A stretch of 43,973 nt of DNA from Aquidulcibacter paucihalophilus (GCF_002105465.1 NZ_NCSQ01000012.1:1-43973); one strand, 5' to 3'. Positions 7,534 through 16,306 are shown, counted from the stretch's first letter. Made by a program: numbers and translations. Notes: generated from the sequence alone by a model not told the origin.

Positions 7534-8193
7534 TCACCGAGGTGCCAAATCATCCTTCAAGGCGCGATCGAGGAGTTCGATGTCGAGATCGACAGAGGCG
7601 AGGTCGGGTTCCACCACCGCGCGTTCAAAGCTGGCGAAAGCCTCTTGCAAGCGGCCCAATGTGTGGTCGATTTCGGCCAAGCGGGCTTGGCCAGCATGGG
7701 CTTCTAGTTTCAGCCGGTCAGATACCAGATCGGCCGTGGCGGGCAGATAATAGGTGAAGAAGCGCAGAATGGGGTTCAGCTTTTCTGGTTGGCTCGCCAC
7801 CGTATCCAAAATGGTCAAGCCATGACGGACCAAAGCGTCGAGGACTTGGGCGACCGGAAGTGGCACGGCGGGGATGGCGGCGCGGATGGCCAAGATATGC
7901 TGGTGGGCCTCGACCATGAGGGCGTGGCGGGGATCGCTATCGTCTGGGTCGAGTTCGGGGGGGCTGGGCTCGTCTGGTATCACTTTGCGCTGGATAAGCT
8001 TGGGCAGCGCCACCGTGAGAAAGCCGTAAAGCGACAGGGCCACCAACCCCGCCACAATCGGACCAGAGCGCAGTTCAACAAGCAGCGCGCCGCCAATCGC
8101 TAACGAAGCAGCTAAGGAGCCAAAAATGACCCACCACGAGGTTCCTGCCCCATTCCGGCGCGGCCTTTGTGAGTCAGACGGCGGCTGGGCCAT
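7534..8193 (-). CDS. XpaC-like membrane protein, second copy in telA operon
   Basis: This 219-residue protein has two N-terminal membrane segments (about residues 19-40 and 44-65) and a cytosolic helical domain. The domain resembles the XpaC family (so-called 5-bromo-4-chloroindolyl phosphate hydrolysis proteins), which is regularly encoded beside telA. The segment FFTYYLPATADL is nearly identical to one in the upstream paralogue. The biochemical role of XpaC is not established; the family name comes from a phenotype. It is the last gene of a three-gene operon, three bases after the previous stop codon. It is shorter than its paralogue and lacks the acidic stretch. Confidence 0.65.
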   Translation of the reverse strand: MAQPPSDSQRPRRNGAGTSWWVIFGSLAASLAIGGALLVELRSGPIVAGLVALSLYGFLTVALPKLIQRKVIPDEPSPPELDPDDSDPRHALMVEAHQHILAIRAAIPAVPLPVAQVLDALVRHGLTILDTVASQPEKLNPILRFFTYYLPATADLVSDRLKLEAHAGQARLAEIDHTLGRLQEAFASFERAVVEPDLASVDLDIELLDRALKDDLAPR

Positions 8194-8196
8194 CTC

Positions 8197-8946
8197 TTAA
8201 CCCTTTGTCTTGTGTGCGAATTCATCGTCCAAGGATTGATCGAGCAAGCGCAAATCAATCTCGAGGCTGCGGGCATCGTGGCCCCGAAGACGGCTGGCAA
8301 AGTCGGTATAGGCAAGATCAAGCTTGCCAATCATCGCATCAATCTCAGCCAAACGCGCAGGATCGGCCCCACCGGCTACTGCGCCGCGCGCGCTCAATAA
8401 ATCTGCCGTTGCGGGCAGATAATAGGTGAAGAGGCGTTGAACGTCAGACAATTTCGAGGGATCCTGCCGCAGACCCATCTCCACCTCTTTCACACGAGCG
8501 ACCATATTGCGCAGGCGGGCACCCAATTCGCCTTCGGCCACGCTGGCGGCCGCTTCTAGGCGCACCAAGGCGGGTTTAGCGTCTTCAATAACGGCTTGAT
8601 GCAGTTTTGGTGGGGCTTCGGGTGCGGGCAAAGCCTCGCCATTGGTACGCGCCCGGGCGGCAGCCTCCGATTCGCCACCTTGACGACGCGGCCTGTCATC
8701 CTCGCCGTCGTCATCATCCTCCTCATCATCGTCATAGCCCCACAGGTCATCAACCGTGTCGCGCTTGCCGCCGAAAAGGCCAATCGACCCGCCCGCTGCA
8801 AAGAACAAGCCGATACCGACCCAAGGGTTAAAGTCGCAAATAGCCCAGATCAGGAACCAGAAAGCAAGCACGCCCAAGGATTGCGGCGAACGAATCCGAA
8901 CGTTGAACTCTTCCTTTAACCAGTCTTTCGAGCGGCGACGGGCCAT
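8197..8946 (-). CDS. XpaC-like membrane protein with acidic linker
   Basis: This 249-residue protein has a basic N-terminus (MARRRSK), two hydrophobic segments near residues 23-38 and 41-58, then a very acidic linker (residues 66-84, dominated by Asp and Glu). A helical domain containing LFTYYLPATADLL and a terminal ARSLEIDLRLLDQSLDDEF segment follows. It matches the XpaC family found with TelA. It starts three bases after the telA stop and is followed by a paralogue after three bases, so all three are co-translated. A membrane-anchored partner for TelA is a fair inference, but the function is unknown. The acidic stretch could bind cations or a basic partner. Confidence 0.68.
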   Translation of the reverse strand: MARRRSKDWLKEEFNVRIRSPQSLGVLAFWFLIWAICDFNPWVGIGLFFAAGGSIGLFGGKRDTVDDLWGYDDDEEDDDDGEDDRPRRQGGESEAAARARTNGEALPAPEAPPKLHQAVIEDAKPALVRLEAAASVAEGELGARLRNMVARVKEVEMGLRQDPSKLSDVQRLFTYYLPATADLLSARGAVAGGADPARLAEIDAMIGKLDLAYTDFASRLRGHDARSLEIDLRLLDQSLDDEFAHKTKG

Positions 8947-8949
8947 GAA

Positions 8950-10056
8950 TTAGGACACGCGTCCTTGTACCAAAGCCTGCCGCAATTCTTGGGTCATTTC
9001 ATCCATGCGCTTTTCGACCATGGCGCGCTTCTGGCGGCCTTCTTCTTGCGTGGAAAGGACGCCCGAAATCGTATCGATCAAGTCGCGATTGGCCTGTTCC
9101 AAGGTTTCAAGGTCAACAATGCCGCGCTGGGACTGCTCTTCAATCGCAATCGCCTGATCCTTCATCATAGACGAGGTCTGGCGCAGCATTTCATTGGTAG
9201 CATCGGTGACCGCCTTTTGCATGGCCAAAGCATCTTCTTGACGGCGCAGCCCCAAGAGCAGCACCATCTTTTGCTTCCACAAGGGGATGGTCAGGCGGGT
9301 GGAAGCCTGTAAGCTCTCCACCAAAGTCTCATCGCCAGCTTGTACAATCCGGATTTGCGGCAATTGCTGAATGCCGATTTGGCGGGCTTGCTTCAAATAG
9401 AAGATCCGCTTCTCAAGCCGCTCCATCGCTTGTTGGGCATCGCGATAGGCTTGGGCTTCAATCATGCCATCACCGGTCAACAAAGCCTCATCGGCAATGG
9501 TCTTAAGCTCTGGCAAGCGGGTTGCTTTGATTTCGGCGGCAAACGCCTCACCCGCCTCAATATAGGCGCTGAGCTGGGCGATAGAGGCGGCTGTCTGCTC
9601 GTGCAAATCATCCAAGACGGCAATATCGCGCCGCAAGCCGTCCTTGCGCTTTTCCAATTGGATCGCAATGGCGTCGATCTGGCTGGCGACGTCTTCGAAC
9701 TTGCCTTTAAACTTTTCAATCTCGGCGCGCGCACCGCCAAATAACTTGCCGAAGAAGCCTTTCTTCTGCATGGCGGCCGGGTCTAGGCCTTTGGCTTTCG
9801 CGATGATGTCAGTCAACAGACGGCCCGTATCGCCCAACTCACGATTTTGCGTTTGGGCCAGGATCCGGTCGGCATAGGCCACGACATTGCGCTGGGCATT
9901 ATCGCCAAAGGTGGCGATTGAAGCCCGGTCATCCAAGGACAATTGGCCACGGATACGAACTAAATCTTTCGACTCAACCTTGATCTCGGGCAGCACGGCT
10001 TCCGCGGACACCGTATCGGTTACGGGTGTTTTGGTGGCATTTGCATCATCACTCAT
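8950..10056 (-). CDS. telA: Toxic anion resistance protein, TelA/KlaA family
   Basis: This 368-residue, mostly helical protein has the TelA architecture: GFFGKLFGG at about 100-108, long coiled-coil helices, the LWKQKMVLLLGLRRQEDAL segment, and a helix-rich C-terminus with NEMLRQ and EQANRDLIDTI. TelA family members were first linked to tellurite resistance on plasmids and later to envelope-stress tolerance; the mechanism is unknown. It carries no signal peptide and should be cytosolic, perhaps held at the membrane by its XpaC-like partners. It is the first gene of the telA-xpaC-xpaC operon. No other ter gene is present. Confidence 0.85.
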   Translation of the reverse strand: MSDDANATKTPVTDTVSAEAVLPEIKVESKDLVRIRGQLSLDDRASIATFGDNAQRNVVAYADRILAQTQNRELGDTGRLLTDIIAKAKGLDPAAMQKKGFFGKLFGGARAEIEKFKGKFEDVASQIDAIAIQLEKRKDGLRRDIAVLDDLHEQTAASIAQLSAYIEAGEAFAAEIKATRLPELKTIADEALLTGDGMIEAQAYRDAQQAMERLEKRIFYLKQARQIGIQQLPQIRIVQAGDETLVESLQASTRLTIPLWKQKMVLLLGLRRQEDALAMQKAVTDATNEMLRQTSSMMKDQAIAIEEQSQRGIVDLETLEQANRDLIDTISGVLSTQEEGRQKRAMVEKRMDEMTQELRQALVQGRVS

Positions 10057-10244
10057 TGGCCTAAAGCCTCCCCATCAACCTTGGTCTATAAATTTTTCCC
10101 ATTGGGTTGAGACCCGCTTATTTAAGGGCATTGTCTTGCTTTCGCACTAGGCCCGCAGAAATTTTGCAGTTCTGATCGACTTAATGAGCTTTACGCGGGC
10201 GAATTTAACAGGGGGCTGAGGCAGCTGCGCACCCAATCAGCAAT

Positions 10245-11369
10245 CTAAGCGCGGCTGAGCTGCAAGGGTTGAGCCAGCCCTTCAACGACCCGACCATTCA
10301 GGCCAAGCAAGGTGCGTTTGCGGTCTCCCTGTCGTTTCAGGCCCCAATCAAAGAAGATCGAGGCGGCTGCAACGGCTGCGGCCAATGGCTTTTGTTCCAT
10401 CACTTGCCGCGAACCTTTACGTCGCTCCACGGCCGGATTTCCAATCAAGCCGCCAAAGGTGGCCGACCGTGCAGGCAAACCAAGGGCGATCAGACCACTG
10501 CCGGGCAAAGCTTGTGGCAAAGTGCCCTTCGGACCGGCCAAAAGGGCCAAGGCGCCACCGTCGGCAACGCCATTCACAATCCGCCTATTGGCTTCTAAAG
10601 CCGATGGGGCCAGCACAAAGGCTGCCATGACGCGGCCGTCGCGGGTAATGGCGACATCGGACTCGCTAGACCCCCAACCCGCCAAATTCAGCGCCATCCA
10701 AGCGCCTTCTCCATGGCCTGCCACGCCAATGCGTGACGCATCCACCCGATTGGCATGCGGCCCCAATATTTGGGCCGCCTCCGAAGACATATCCATTAGG
10801 AAGCGGGCTTCGGCGAGGCTGGGCTTACGTTGATCTGGCAAACTCGCCACCAACGTACTGCCGTCGCTGGCTTTGAGACTCACCGCGCGGGGATCGTCCA
10901 AGGCGATGACGAAATAGCCGCTCGCCGCCAAAGCACCGATCAAAGGATCATACATGGCCCCCTTGCACCCCGCATCGGGGCAGAACAGGATCAGAGGCAT
11001 GCGGTCAAAGACAGTCACCGGATAGGCAAGACGGGCTTGGCAAAGATTTCCGTCCGGCGCGCGAATCGAAAAGTCACGCAGGCGTGCCGCAACCACGCCC
11101 GTGGAGGCTTCATAGACCGTATCAAAACTATCCCGGCCGCGATTGAGCCAGGTCAGAGGGTTTATGCCGCGCTCAGCAGGCGGCGCTTTGCTTTTGGCTT
11201 GGGCTAAAGCAGGACTTGCTGCAGCACTGCACAAGCCCGTCGCACACAGACTTGGCCAAACCAACCCGCCCATCATATCCCGCCGACGAAGGTTAAAGCG
11301 GGTGGGATTGTCCCCCGTTTCCCGCGTGTTGAGGGGGGTGCCTTGGCTCAAAGTCGCATCATCCTTCAT
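10245..11369 (-). CDS. Exported alpha/beta-hydrolase-like protein lacking the serine nucleophile
   Basis: The 374-residue product has a Tat-type leader: LRRRDMMGG (residues 27-35), a hydrophobic stretch and a likely cut after ALAQA (about 58). The body resembles dienelactone-hydrolase or PAF-acetylhydrolase-like alpha/beta hydrolases: LILFCPDAGC (oxyanion strand), YFVIALDDP and ASRIGVAGHGEGAWMA. In the last, the nucleophile elbow GxSxG reads G218-H-G-E-G222, so glycine 220 replaces the usual serine. I checked this on the complementary strand (around 10690-10730). Either it is a pseudo-enzyme or another residue acts. The length and open frame are intact. It is alone, divergent from the tolC-like gene. 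Confidence 0.7.
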   Translation of the reverse strand: MKDDATLSQGTPLNTRETGDNPTRFNLRRRDMMGGLVWPSLCATGLCSAAASPALAQAKSKAPPAERGINPLTWLNRGRDSFDTVYEASTGVVAARLRDFSIRAPDGNLCQARLAYPVTVFDRMPLILFCPDAGCKGAMYDPLIGALAASGYFVIALDDPRAVSLKASDGSTLVASLPDQRKPSLAEARFLMDMSSEAAQILGPHANRVDASRIGVAGHGEGAWMALNLAGWGSSESDVAITRDGRVMAAFVLAPSALEANRRIVNGVADGGALALLAGPKGTLPQALPGSGLIALGLPARSATFGGLIGNPAVERRKGSRQVMEQKPLAAAVAAASIFFDWGLKRQGDRKRTLLGLNGRVVEGLAQPLQLSRA

Positions 11370-11697
11370 GGATCACAATCTGCCCTTAATAGACGTCTCA
11401 ACGTCGGCTCGCTTTGTTTCCACAAACCATTTTGAACCCCGCACAGCCGTATTGTGTGACCACACCGGTCGGAAGGTCAATTGCCATCTAGCCAAACGAG
11501 TCATTTTGCGCTCAATTAGTTGTGAACTTTACGGAAGGATATCTGCCACCCCCCTCTTTTGTTCATCGAATAAGGTTAAAGCATGACAAGCGCTTTTGTC
11601 ACGCCACTACCAATCTAATCTCAGGCACAAAAACCAGCCGCGTGAGTTCCCTCCCCTGCCACATGCTGTGGTGCACAAACACAAAGATGCTCCAACA
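11370..11697. other. Divergent intergenic region between hydrolase and tolC-like gene
   Basis: No gene is seen in these 328 bases. A frame runs in phase into the tolC-like gene from 11596, but its first 34 residues resemble nothing and precede a proper signal peptide. The stretch contains the palindrome at 11584-11601 and should hold two divergent promoters. Confidence 0.55.
11584..11601. promoter_or_regulatory. Candidate operator upstream of tolC-like gene
   Basis: TGACAA (11584-11589) and TTGTCA (11596-11601) form perfect inverted half-sites with a six-base spacer, 96 bases before the tolC-like start. Such symmetry suits a dimeric TetR- or MarR-type repressor, which commonly controls efflux genes. 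No such regulator is encoded nearby. Confidence 0.4.
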
Positions 11698-13158
11698 ATG
11701 AACACCGTAAAAAACGCCGCCCGCTTCAGCATATCCTTGGCCATTTTAGCTGTGATGACCAGCCCAGCTTTCGCACAATCATTGCCCGAAGCCGTCACAC
11801 TGGCCTTGCAAACCAATCCAGGCCTTGAAAGCCAGCGCGCCAATCTACGCGCCCTTGGCCAGCGCCGTGTCCAAGCCGTTGCGCAAAGACGGATGCAGAT
11901 TGGGGGCGAGGCCACCTATGGACAACAAGAATCCTGGACCCGATCCATCAGCTCAACCGGCGTGATCTCAAGCCGCTTGGCCAATGAGACAACGCCGACG
12001 ACCTATGGCATTTCGGCTTCCCAACCGATCTGGCTGGCGGGTCGGGTAAAGGCAGCGATGAGCTTGGCTGACGCCCAAATCGCCCAAGCCGATGCACGTT
12101 TAGCAGCCAGCGAACTGGCCGTGATGCGGGATGTGGTCATCGCCTATGCAGACCTGCGCCGCGACATTCGAACCGTTGAAATTCGTCGCCAGAATTTGGC
12201 GGCCTTGAACCGTCAGCTAGAAGCCGTCCGTGTGCGCTTTGAAGTTGGCGACGTGACAAAGACCGATGTCGCCCAAGTTGAAGCCCGCCAAGCGGCGAGC
12301 AAAACCGCTTTGGCCGCCGCCGAAGCAGCCGTTGATGCCAGCCGGTCGGCCATTGAACGCCTCATCGGCCAAGCACCCACCGAACTCACGCCTGAAATCA
12401 AGGAAGTTGCAGGGCCAGCCAGCCTTGATCAAGCGCTTGTTCTAGCACGGGCCAATAATCCTGATCTTGCAGCGATCCGCTTGGGCGAGACGATTGCCAT
12501 GGCGGGGGCCAAAGTGATTGAGGCCGAGAACCGTCCCAAAATCACCATCCAAGCCAGCCAAGCTTGGGCCGTTGATTCAAGCTTTGACGGCAATCGCAGT
12601 GGCAATACGTCTGTGACAGCGCGTCTATCGGTGCCCATCTTCACCGGTGGCCTTGCCAGTTCCCGCATTACCGAGGCTTTGGGTAATGCCAATGCCGCGC
12701 GCTTTTCTGCTGTAGATGGAGAGCGCCAGATTTCAGAGCGCACCACCAATGCGTGGCACCAAGCCCGCGTGGCCCGTATTGCGGTGACCGCCTCAGCTGA
12801 ACAAGTCAAGGCGGCCCAGATTGCCTTTGAAGGGGCAGAGCTTGAACAATCGGTTGGGCTGCGGACCACTTTGGACGTGCTGATCCAACAGCAGGAATTG
12901 TTGGAAGCCCAATTGGCCCAAGCCCGGGCCGTGCGCGACCTGCAAGCTGCGACCATCGCTTTGTCCGCCATCACCGGCAATCTGAAGCCGTCTGACCTGG
13001 AAGCAACAAGTGCAAGCGTTAAAAAGACTGGCCTTCCTTGGATAACACCGCCTGAAGCGCCCTTGGCGGCAATTGAAACGGCCCTCGATTTTGTGCCTCT
13101 CCCCAGCCAAGTCTCTGCAAAGGCGGCAGAACGCGCGGGCGGACGCCCCAAACGATAG
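11698..13158 (+). CDS. TolC-family outer-membrane efflux protein
   Basis: The 486-residue product starts with a signal peptide (MNTVKNAARF, hydrophobic core, cut near AFAQS, about residue 22). The mature protein has the duplicated helical/beta repeat of TolC-type channels: LPEAVTLALQTNPGLESQRA at the first repeat and LDQALVLARANNPDLAAIR at the second. Other family segments are FEVGDVTKTDVAQVEAR, VPIFTGGLA and the long coiled-coil helices. TolC trimers form the outer-membrane duct for type I secretion or RND efflux. No inner-membrane pump or adaptor gene is in the window, so it must work with partners encoded elsewhere. ATG 11698 is chosen because it opens the signal peptide. Confidence 0.88.
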   Translation: MNTVKNAARFSISLAILAVMTSPAFAQSLPEAVTLALQTNPGLESQRANLRALGQRRVQAVAQRRMQIGGEATYGQQESWTRSISSTGVISSRLANETTPTTYGISASQPIWLAGRVKAAMSLADAQIAQADARLAASELAVMRDVVIAYADLRRDIRTVEIRRQNLAALNRQLEAVRVRFEVGDVTKTDVAQVEARQAASKTALAAAEAAVDASRSAIERLIGQAPTELTPEIKEVAGPASLDQALVLARANNPDLAAIRLGETIAMAGAKVIEAENRPKITIQASQAWAVDSSFDGNRSGNTSVTARLSVPIFTGGLASSRITEALGNANAARFSAVDGERQISERTTNAWHQARVARIAVTASAEQVKAAQIAFEGAELEQSVGLRTTLDVLIQQQELLEAQLAQARAVRDLQAATIALSAITGNLKPSDLEATSASVKKTGLPWITPPEAPLAAIETALDFVPLPSQVSAKAAERAGGRPKR

Positions 13159-13219
13159 GGCCTGCTACGGGGCATTTTAGGACTTCTCTTTTGAGGGGAA
13201 ATAGGTCAGAGGTATTCGA

Positions 13220-14302
13220 ATGGTCCATTCGATCCATCTTGAGCCCTTGCAACACGCCACACTAAGCCCGGCGGAAGATGCGTTGAGCCTCTTGCACGCG
13301 ACAGCCTGCAAGATTGACGCGACAGGCGGCTTGTCGTGGGTAGATCCCGTCAAGGCGGCGGTCTTCCTGCAAGTGGACAGGCCGCCCAGTCATTTTGATG
13401 AATTGGACTTAGCGGTCGAAGGGGCCGCTTTCCAAGCGATGCGCCGCGGCCATCCGGTAACGATCCGACGTCCCAGCAATCTGGAAGTAATTGCTAACGT
13501 GGCCCACCAGATCATCGTGTTCCGCGAGATTATGGCGCTTGCTCCAGAATATGTGCCGCCGAAACCACGGGCGGCCAATGACCCTGAAACACTTATGCTG
13601 AGGTCTGCGCTAGCGGACAATCGCATGTGCCTGTTCCGCCAGCCCATCATCTCCACCGCTGACAATCAAGTGGTGCGGTGGGAATGTTTGTCTCGACTGA
13701 TCCAAGTCGATGGACGGGTTGTCGCGCCCATCGACTTTATTCCGGCGGCAGAGCGAGCTGGCTTGGTCGGGGAATTAGATATTGAGACCCTCAATCTCGC
13801 GCTCAGCGCTCTGACACGGGAAGATACGATCAAGCTGGCGATTAATGTCTCGGCCGGGACAATTGCGGATTCCTCAGCCTGTCGCGATTATCTCGACATC
13901 TTGGCCTATAATCGGTCGATCTCTGACCGTTTGACGGTGGAGATAACCGAGTCCATTGCCATTCATGATTTGGACGCGGCAGCGCGTTTTGGCCAATCTG
14001 TTCGCTCTGCGGGCGCCCGCTTGGCCCTCGATGATTTTGGCGAAGGCCATACGTCTTTCCGCTCGATCCGCGCTCTGCCACTGGACGAAATCAAAATCGA
14101 CGGTGCCTATGTGAAGAACATTGAATCGCGAGAAGATAGTCGCGCCTTTGTCGTGGCGATCGACCAATTGGCGCGCGGCCTTGGCATGGAAACGGTGGCT
14201 GAACGGGTCGAGACGGCCGAAGAGGCAGAGGCCCTGCGCGAGATCGGCGTGATCGGCCAACAGGGTTATTTTTACGGCAGACCGCGCTCTTCTGGAAAAT
14301 GA
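13220..14302 (+). CDS. EAL-domain protein (c-di-GMP phosphodiesterase-like), ECL variant
   Basis: This 360-residue protein has an unrecognised N-terminal region (1-125) and a C-terminal EAL domain. EAL domains hydrolyse cyclic di-GMP. Here the signature reads E155-C-L instead of EAL. The other metal and catalytic residues are present: Asn209 (INVSAGT), Glu241 (VEITES), Asp271-Asp272 (DDFGEGHTSF), Lys292 (IKIDG), Glu328 (VAERVET, where most have EGVE) and Gln in QQGYFYGRP. Activity is therefore plausible. No GGDEF domain or membrane segment is seen, so it is probably cytosolic. It follows the tolC-like gene by 61 bases. A link to the nearby chemotaxis and cell-cycle genes is inference. Confidence 0.85.
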   Translation: MVHSIHLEPLQHATLSPAEDALSLLHATACKIDATGGLSWVDPVKAAVFLQVDRPPSHFDELDLAVEGAAFQAMRRGHPVTIRRPSNLEVIANVAHQIIVFREIMALAPEYVPPKPRAANDPETLMLRSALADNRMCLFRQPIISTADNQVVRWECLSRLIQVDGRVVAPIDFIPAAERAGLVGELDIETLNLALSALTREDTIKLAINVSAGTIADSSACRDYLDILAYNRSISDRLTVEITESIAIHDLDAAARFGQSVRSAGARLALDDFGEGHTSFRSIRALPLDEIKIDGAYVKNIESREDSRAFVVAIDQLARGLGMETVAERVETAEEAEALREIGVIGQQGYFYGRPRSSGK

Positions 14303-14431
14303 TATCCCCAATTTGGGGATGTTAGCTCTCAAATTAGAAAAATACTGCGCAGATAGGGCTAAATTTAGCCTTTGCCTTCTGCCGCGTGTGCGCTATGTCA
14401 TGCTGCAGATGCGAAATCAGAGAGTCTTACC

Positions 14432-16111
14432 ATGAACGCTGCCATGCCAACGCTTGCTTTGGACCTATCCCCTCAGACCGTTCCTGCCCTTTTGGCGGAA
14501 AGTGCGGCAGCCCTTGCACCGATCAAAACGGCGGCTTTGGCTTTTGTGCGCAAGCGCGTGGCCCCAGCAGGCAAGATTGACCGCAAGCTAATCGACCAAG
14601 AGCAGCATATCGTACACGGGCTTGCGTGGATCGCGACCTATGTGGAGACCCTGCGCGAAGTCGCCAATTGGGCACTTAAACTGCAAGACGAAGGCCTGTT
14701 CGGCGAGACAGAATCTGCTCTCTCCTGCCTGTTGTTTGCCAGCTATCTGGGAGACCTTAAAGGCGGGATTTCCATGAATCAGGGCGAAACCATCCGCCCG
14801 GCTGAGCTGGGTCTTGAAGCCAGTGTGGAGGAGGCCCTGTCTGGTCCGGCTACGGCGGCCCTACTGGCAGCAGCCACCCAAGACCTCAAAACCCGGACGG
14901 CGGATCTTGTCGCCCAAGCCCAAGGTAAGGGCACGATTGAAGTCACCGGTCTGGATGAGACTTATGAAATGGTGCGCGACACGTTCCGCCGCTTTGGCCA
15001 GGAAAAGGTCGCCCCATTCGCGCATGGCTGGCACTTGCGCGATGAATTGATCCCCATGTCGGTCCTGACAGAGATGGCAGAGCTTGGGGTTTTTGGCCTA
15101 ACCATTCCTGAGGCGTTTGGCGGCTCTGGCATGGGCAAGACGGCGATGTGCGTTGTCTCGGAAGAATTGTCGCGTGCCTATATTGGCGTGGGTTCACTGG
15201 GCACCCGCTCTGAAATCGCGGCAGAGCTTATTCTGACCGGCGGCACCGATGCACAAAAGAATTATTGGCTGCCCCGAATTGCCTCGGCTGAGACCCTGCC
15301 AACCGCTGTCTTTACCGAACCGAACACTGGCTCAGACCTTGGAGCGCTGCGCACACGTGGCGAGAATAAAGGTAGCCATTGGGAGATTACGGGCAACAAA
15401 ACCTGGATCACCCATGCAGCCCGGGCCGACATGATGACTTTGTTGGCGCGGACCAAGCCAGAAACCACCAATTTCTCGGGCCTCTCCATGTTTTTGGCCC
15501 CCAAACCGCGCGGCACCGATGAAAACCCCTTCCCTGCGGAGGGCATGACCGGGGGCGAAATTGAGGTCTTGGGCTATCGCGGTATGAAGGAATATGAGCT
15601 GGGCTTTGATGCGTTCAAAGTACCTGCTGAAAACCTGCTCGGTGGTGTCGAGGGCATGGGCTTCAAGCATTTGATGGCCACGTTTGAAAGTGCGCGCATC
15701 CAAACCGCCGCCCGCGCCATTGGCGTGGCACAAAATGCGCTTGATCTGGGCTTGGCCTATGCACTCGACCGGCAGCAATTTGGCGACGCAATCTTTGTGT
15801 TCCCGCGCGTGCACAACAAATTGGTACAAATGGCCGCCGAAATCTTGGGCGCACGCCAACTCACCTATTTTGCAGCCCGCCAAAAGGATGAAGACAAGCG
15901 CTGTGATCTGGAAGCAGGCATGGCCAAGCTGTTGGCCGCACGTGTGGCCTGGGCAGCGGCGGACAATGCGCTTCAAATCCACGGCGGCAACGGCTTTGCG
16001 CTGGAATATCCCGTCAGCCGGGTATTGGCCGATGCGCGTATCCTCAATATCTTTGAAGGTGCTGGCGAAATCCAAGCCCAAGTGATCGCCCGTCGTCTGC
16101 TTGAAGACTAA
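14432..16111 (+). CDS. mcd: (2S)-methylsuccinyl-CoA dehydrogenase, probable
   Basis: This 559-residue flavoprotein is an acyl-CoA dehydrogenase with an extra N-terminal domain of about 170 residues. That domain contains HGLAWIATYVETLRE and SMNQGETIRPAELGL, which I recognise from (2S)-methylsuccinyl-CoA dehydrogenase. The catalytic part has TAVFTEPNTGSDLGALRTR, GYRGMKEYELGFD, FESARIQTAARAIGVAQ, and ALQIHGGNGFALEYPVSR with a closing NIFEGAGEIQ. Mcd makes mesaconyl-CoA in the ethylmalonyl-CoA pathway, which lets many alphaproteobacteria assimilate acetyl-CoA without isocitrate lyase. The usual partners (ccr, ecm, mch) are not in the window. The start was set at ATG 14432; 20 further in-frame upstream residues are unlike the family. 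A strong terminator follows. Confidence 0.78.
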   Translation: MNAAMPTLALDLSPQTVPALLAESAAALAPIKTAALAFVRKRVAPAGKIDRKLIDQEQHIVHGLAWIATYVETLREVANWALKLQDEGLFGETESALSCLLFASYLGDLKGGISMNQGETIRPAELGLEASVEEALSGPATAALLAAATQDLKTRTADLVAQAQGKGTIEVTGLDETYEMVRDTFRRFGQEKVAPFAHGWHLRDELIPMSVLTEMAELGVFGLTIPEAFGGSGMGKTAMCVVSEELSRAYIGVGSLGTRSEIAAELILTGGTDAQKNYWLPRIASAETLPTAVFTEPNTGSDLGALRTRGENKGSHWEITGNKTWITHAARADMMTLLARTKPETTNFSGLSMFLAPKPRGTDENPFPAEGMTGGEIEVLGYRGMKEYELGFDAFKVPAENLLGGVEGMGFKHLMATFESARIQTAARAIGVAQNALDLGLAYALDRQQFGDAIFVFPRVHNKLVQMAAEILGARQLTYFAARQKDEDKRCDLEAGMAKLLAARVAWAAADNALQIHGGNGFALEYPVSRVLADARILNIFEGAGEIQAQVIARRLLED

Positions 16112-16138
16112 GATTTAGCGATGCCATCGACACACAAG

Positions 16139-16175
16139 AGCCGCGCCCTCACTTGAGGGCGCGGCTTTTTTTGGT
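16139..16175 (+). terminator. Intrinsic terminator of mcd
   Basis: An 11-12 bp GC-rich stem (GCCGCGCCCTCA pairing with GAGGGCGCGGC) is followed directly by a run of seven T residues, about 30 bases after the mcd stop codon. Confidence 0.88.
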
Positions 16176-16249
16176 TTCTTCGAGGAACCGAGCCTTCACC
16201 GCGACCGGACTCGCGGTTGCCAGCGCGTGCTTTGGGCGCATGGTGCTAA

Positions 16250-16284
16250 AAAAAAGTAGCGCCCTCTGGCGAGAGCGCTACACG
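16250..16284 (-). terminator. Intrinsic terminator of gcrA
   Basis: On the minus strand the stem GTAGCGCTCTCG/AGAGGGCGCTAC (one mismatch) is followed by a run of eight T residues. It lies about 25 bases beyond the gcrA stop, and back-to-back with the mcd terminator. Confidence 0.85.
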
Positions 16285-16306
16285 CCTGTAGTCAAAGCTA
16301 GATGAC

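Noticed and set aside
12429..13175. Leftward open frame of 248 residues over the tolC-like gene
   Set aside because: Antisense frame of a well-supported gene; composition is Arg/Ser/Ala-rich, typical of shadows.
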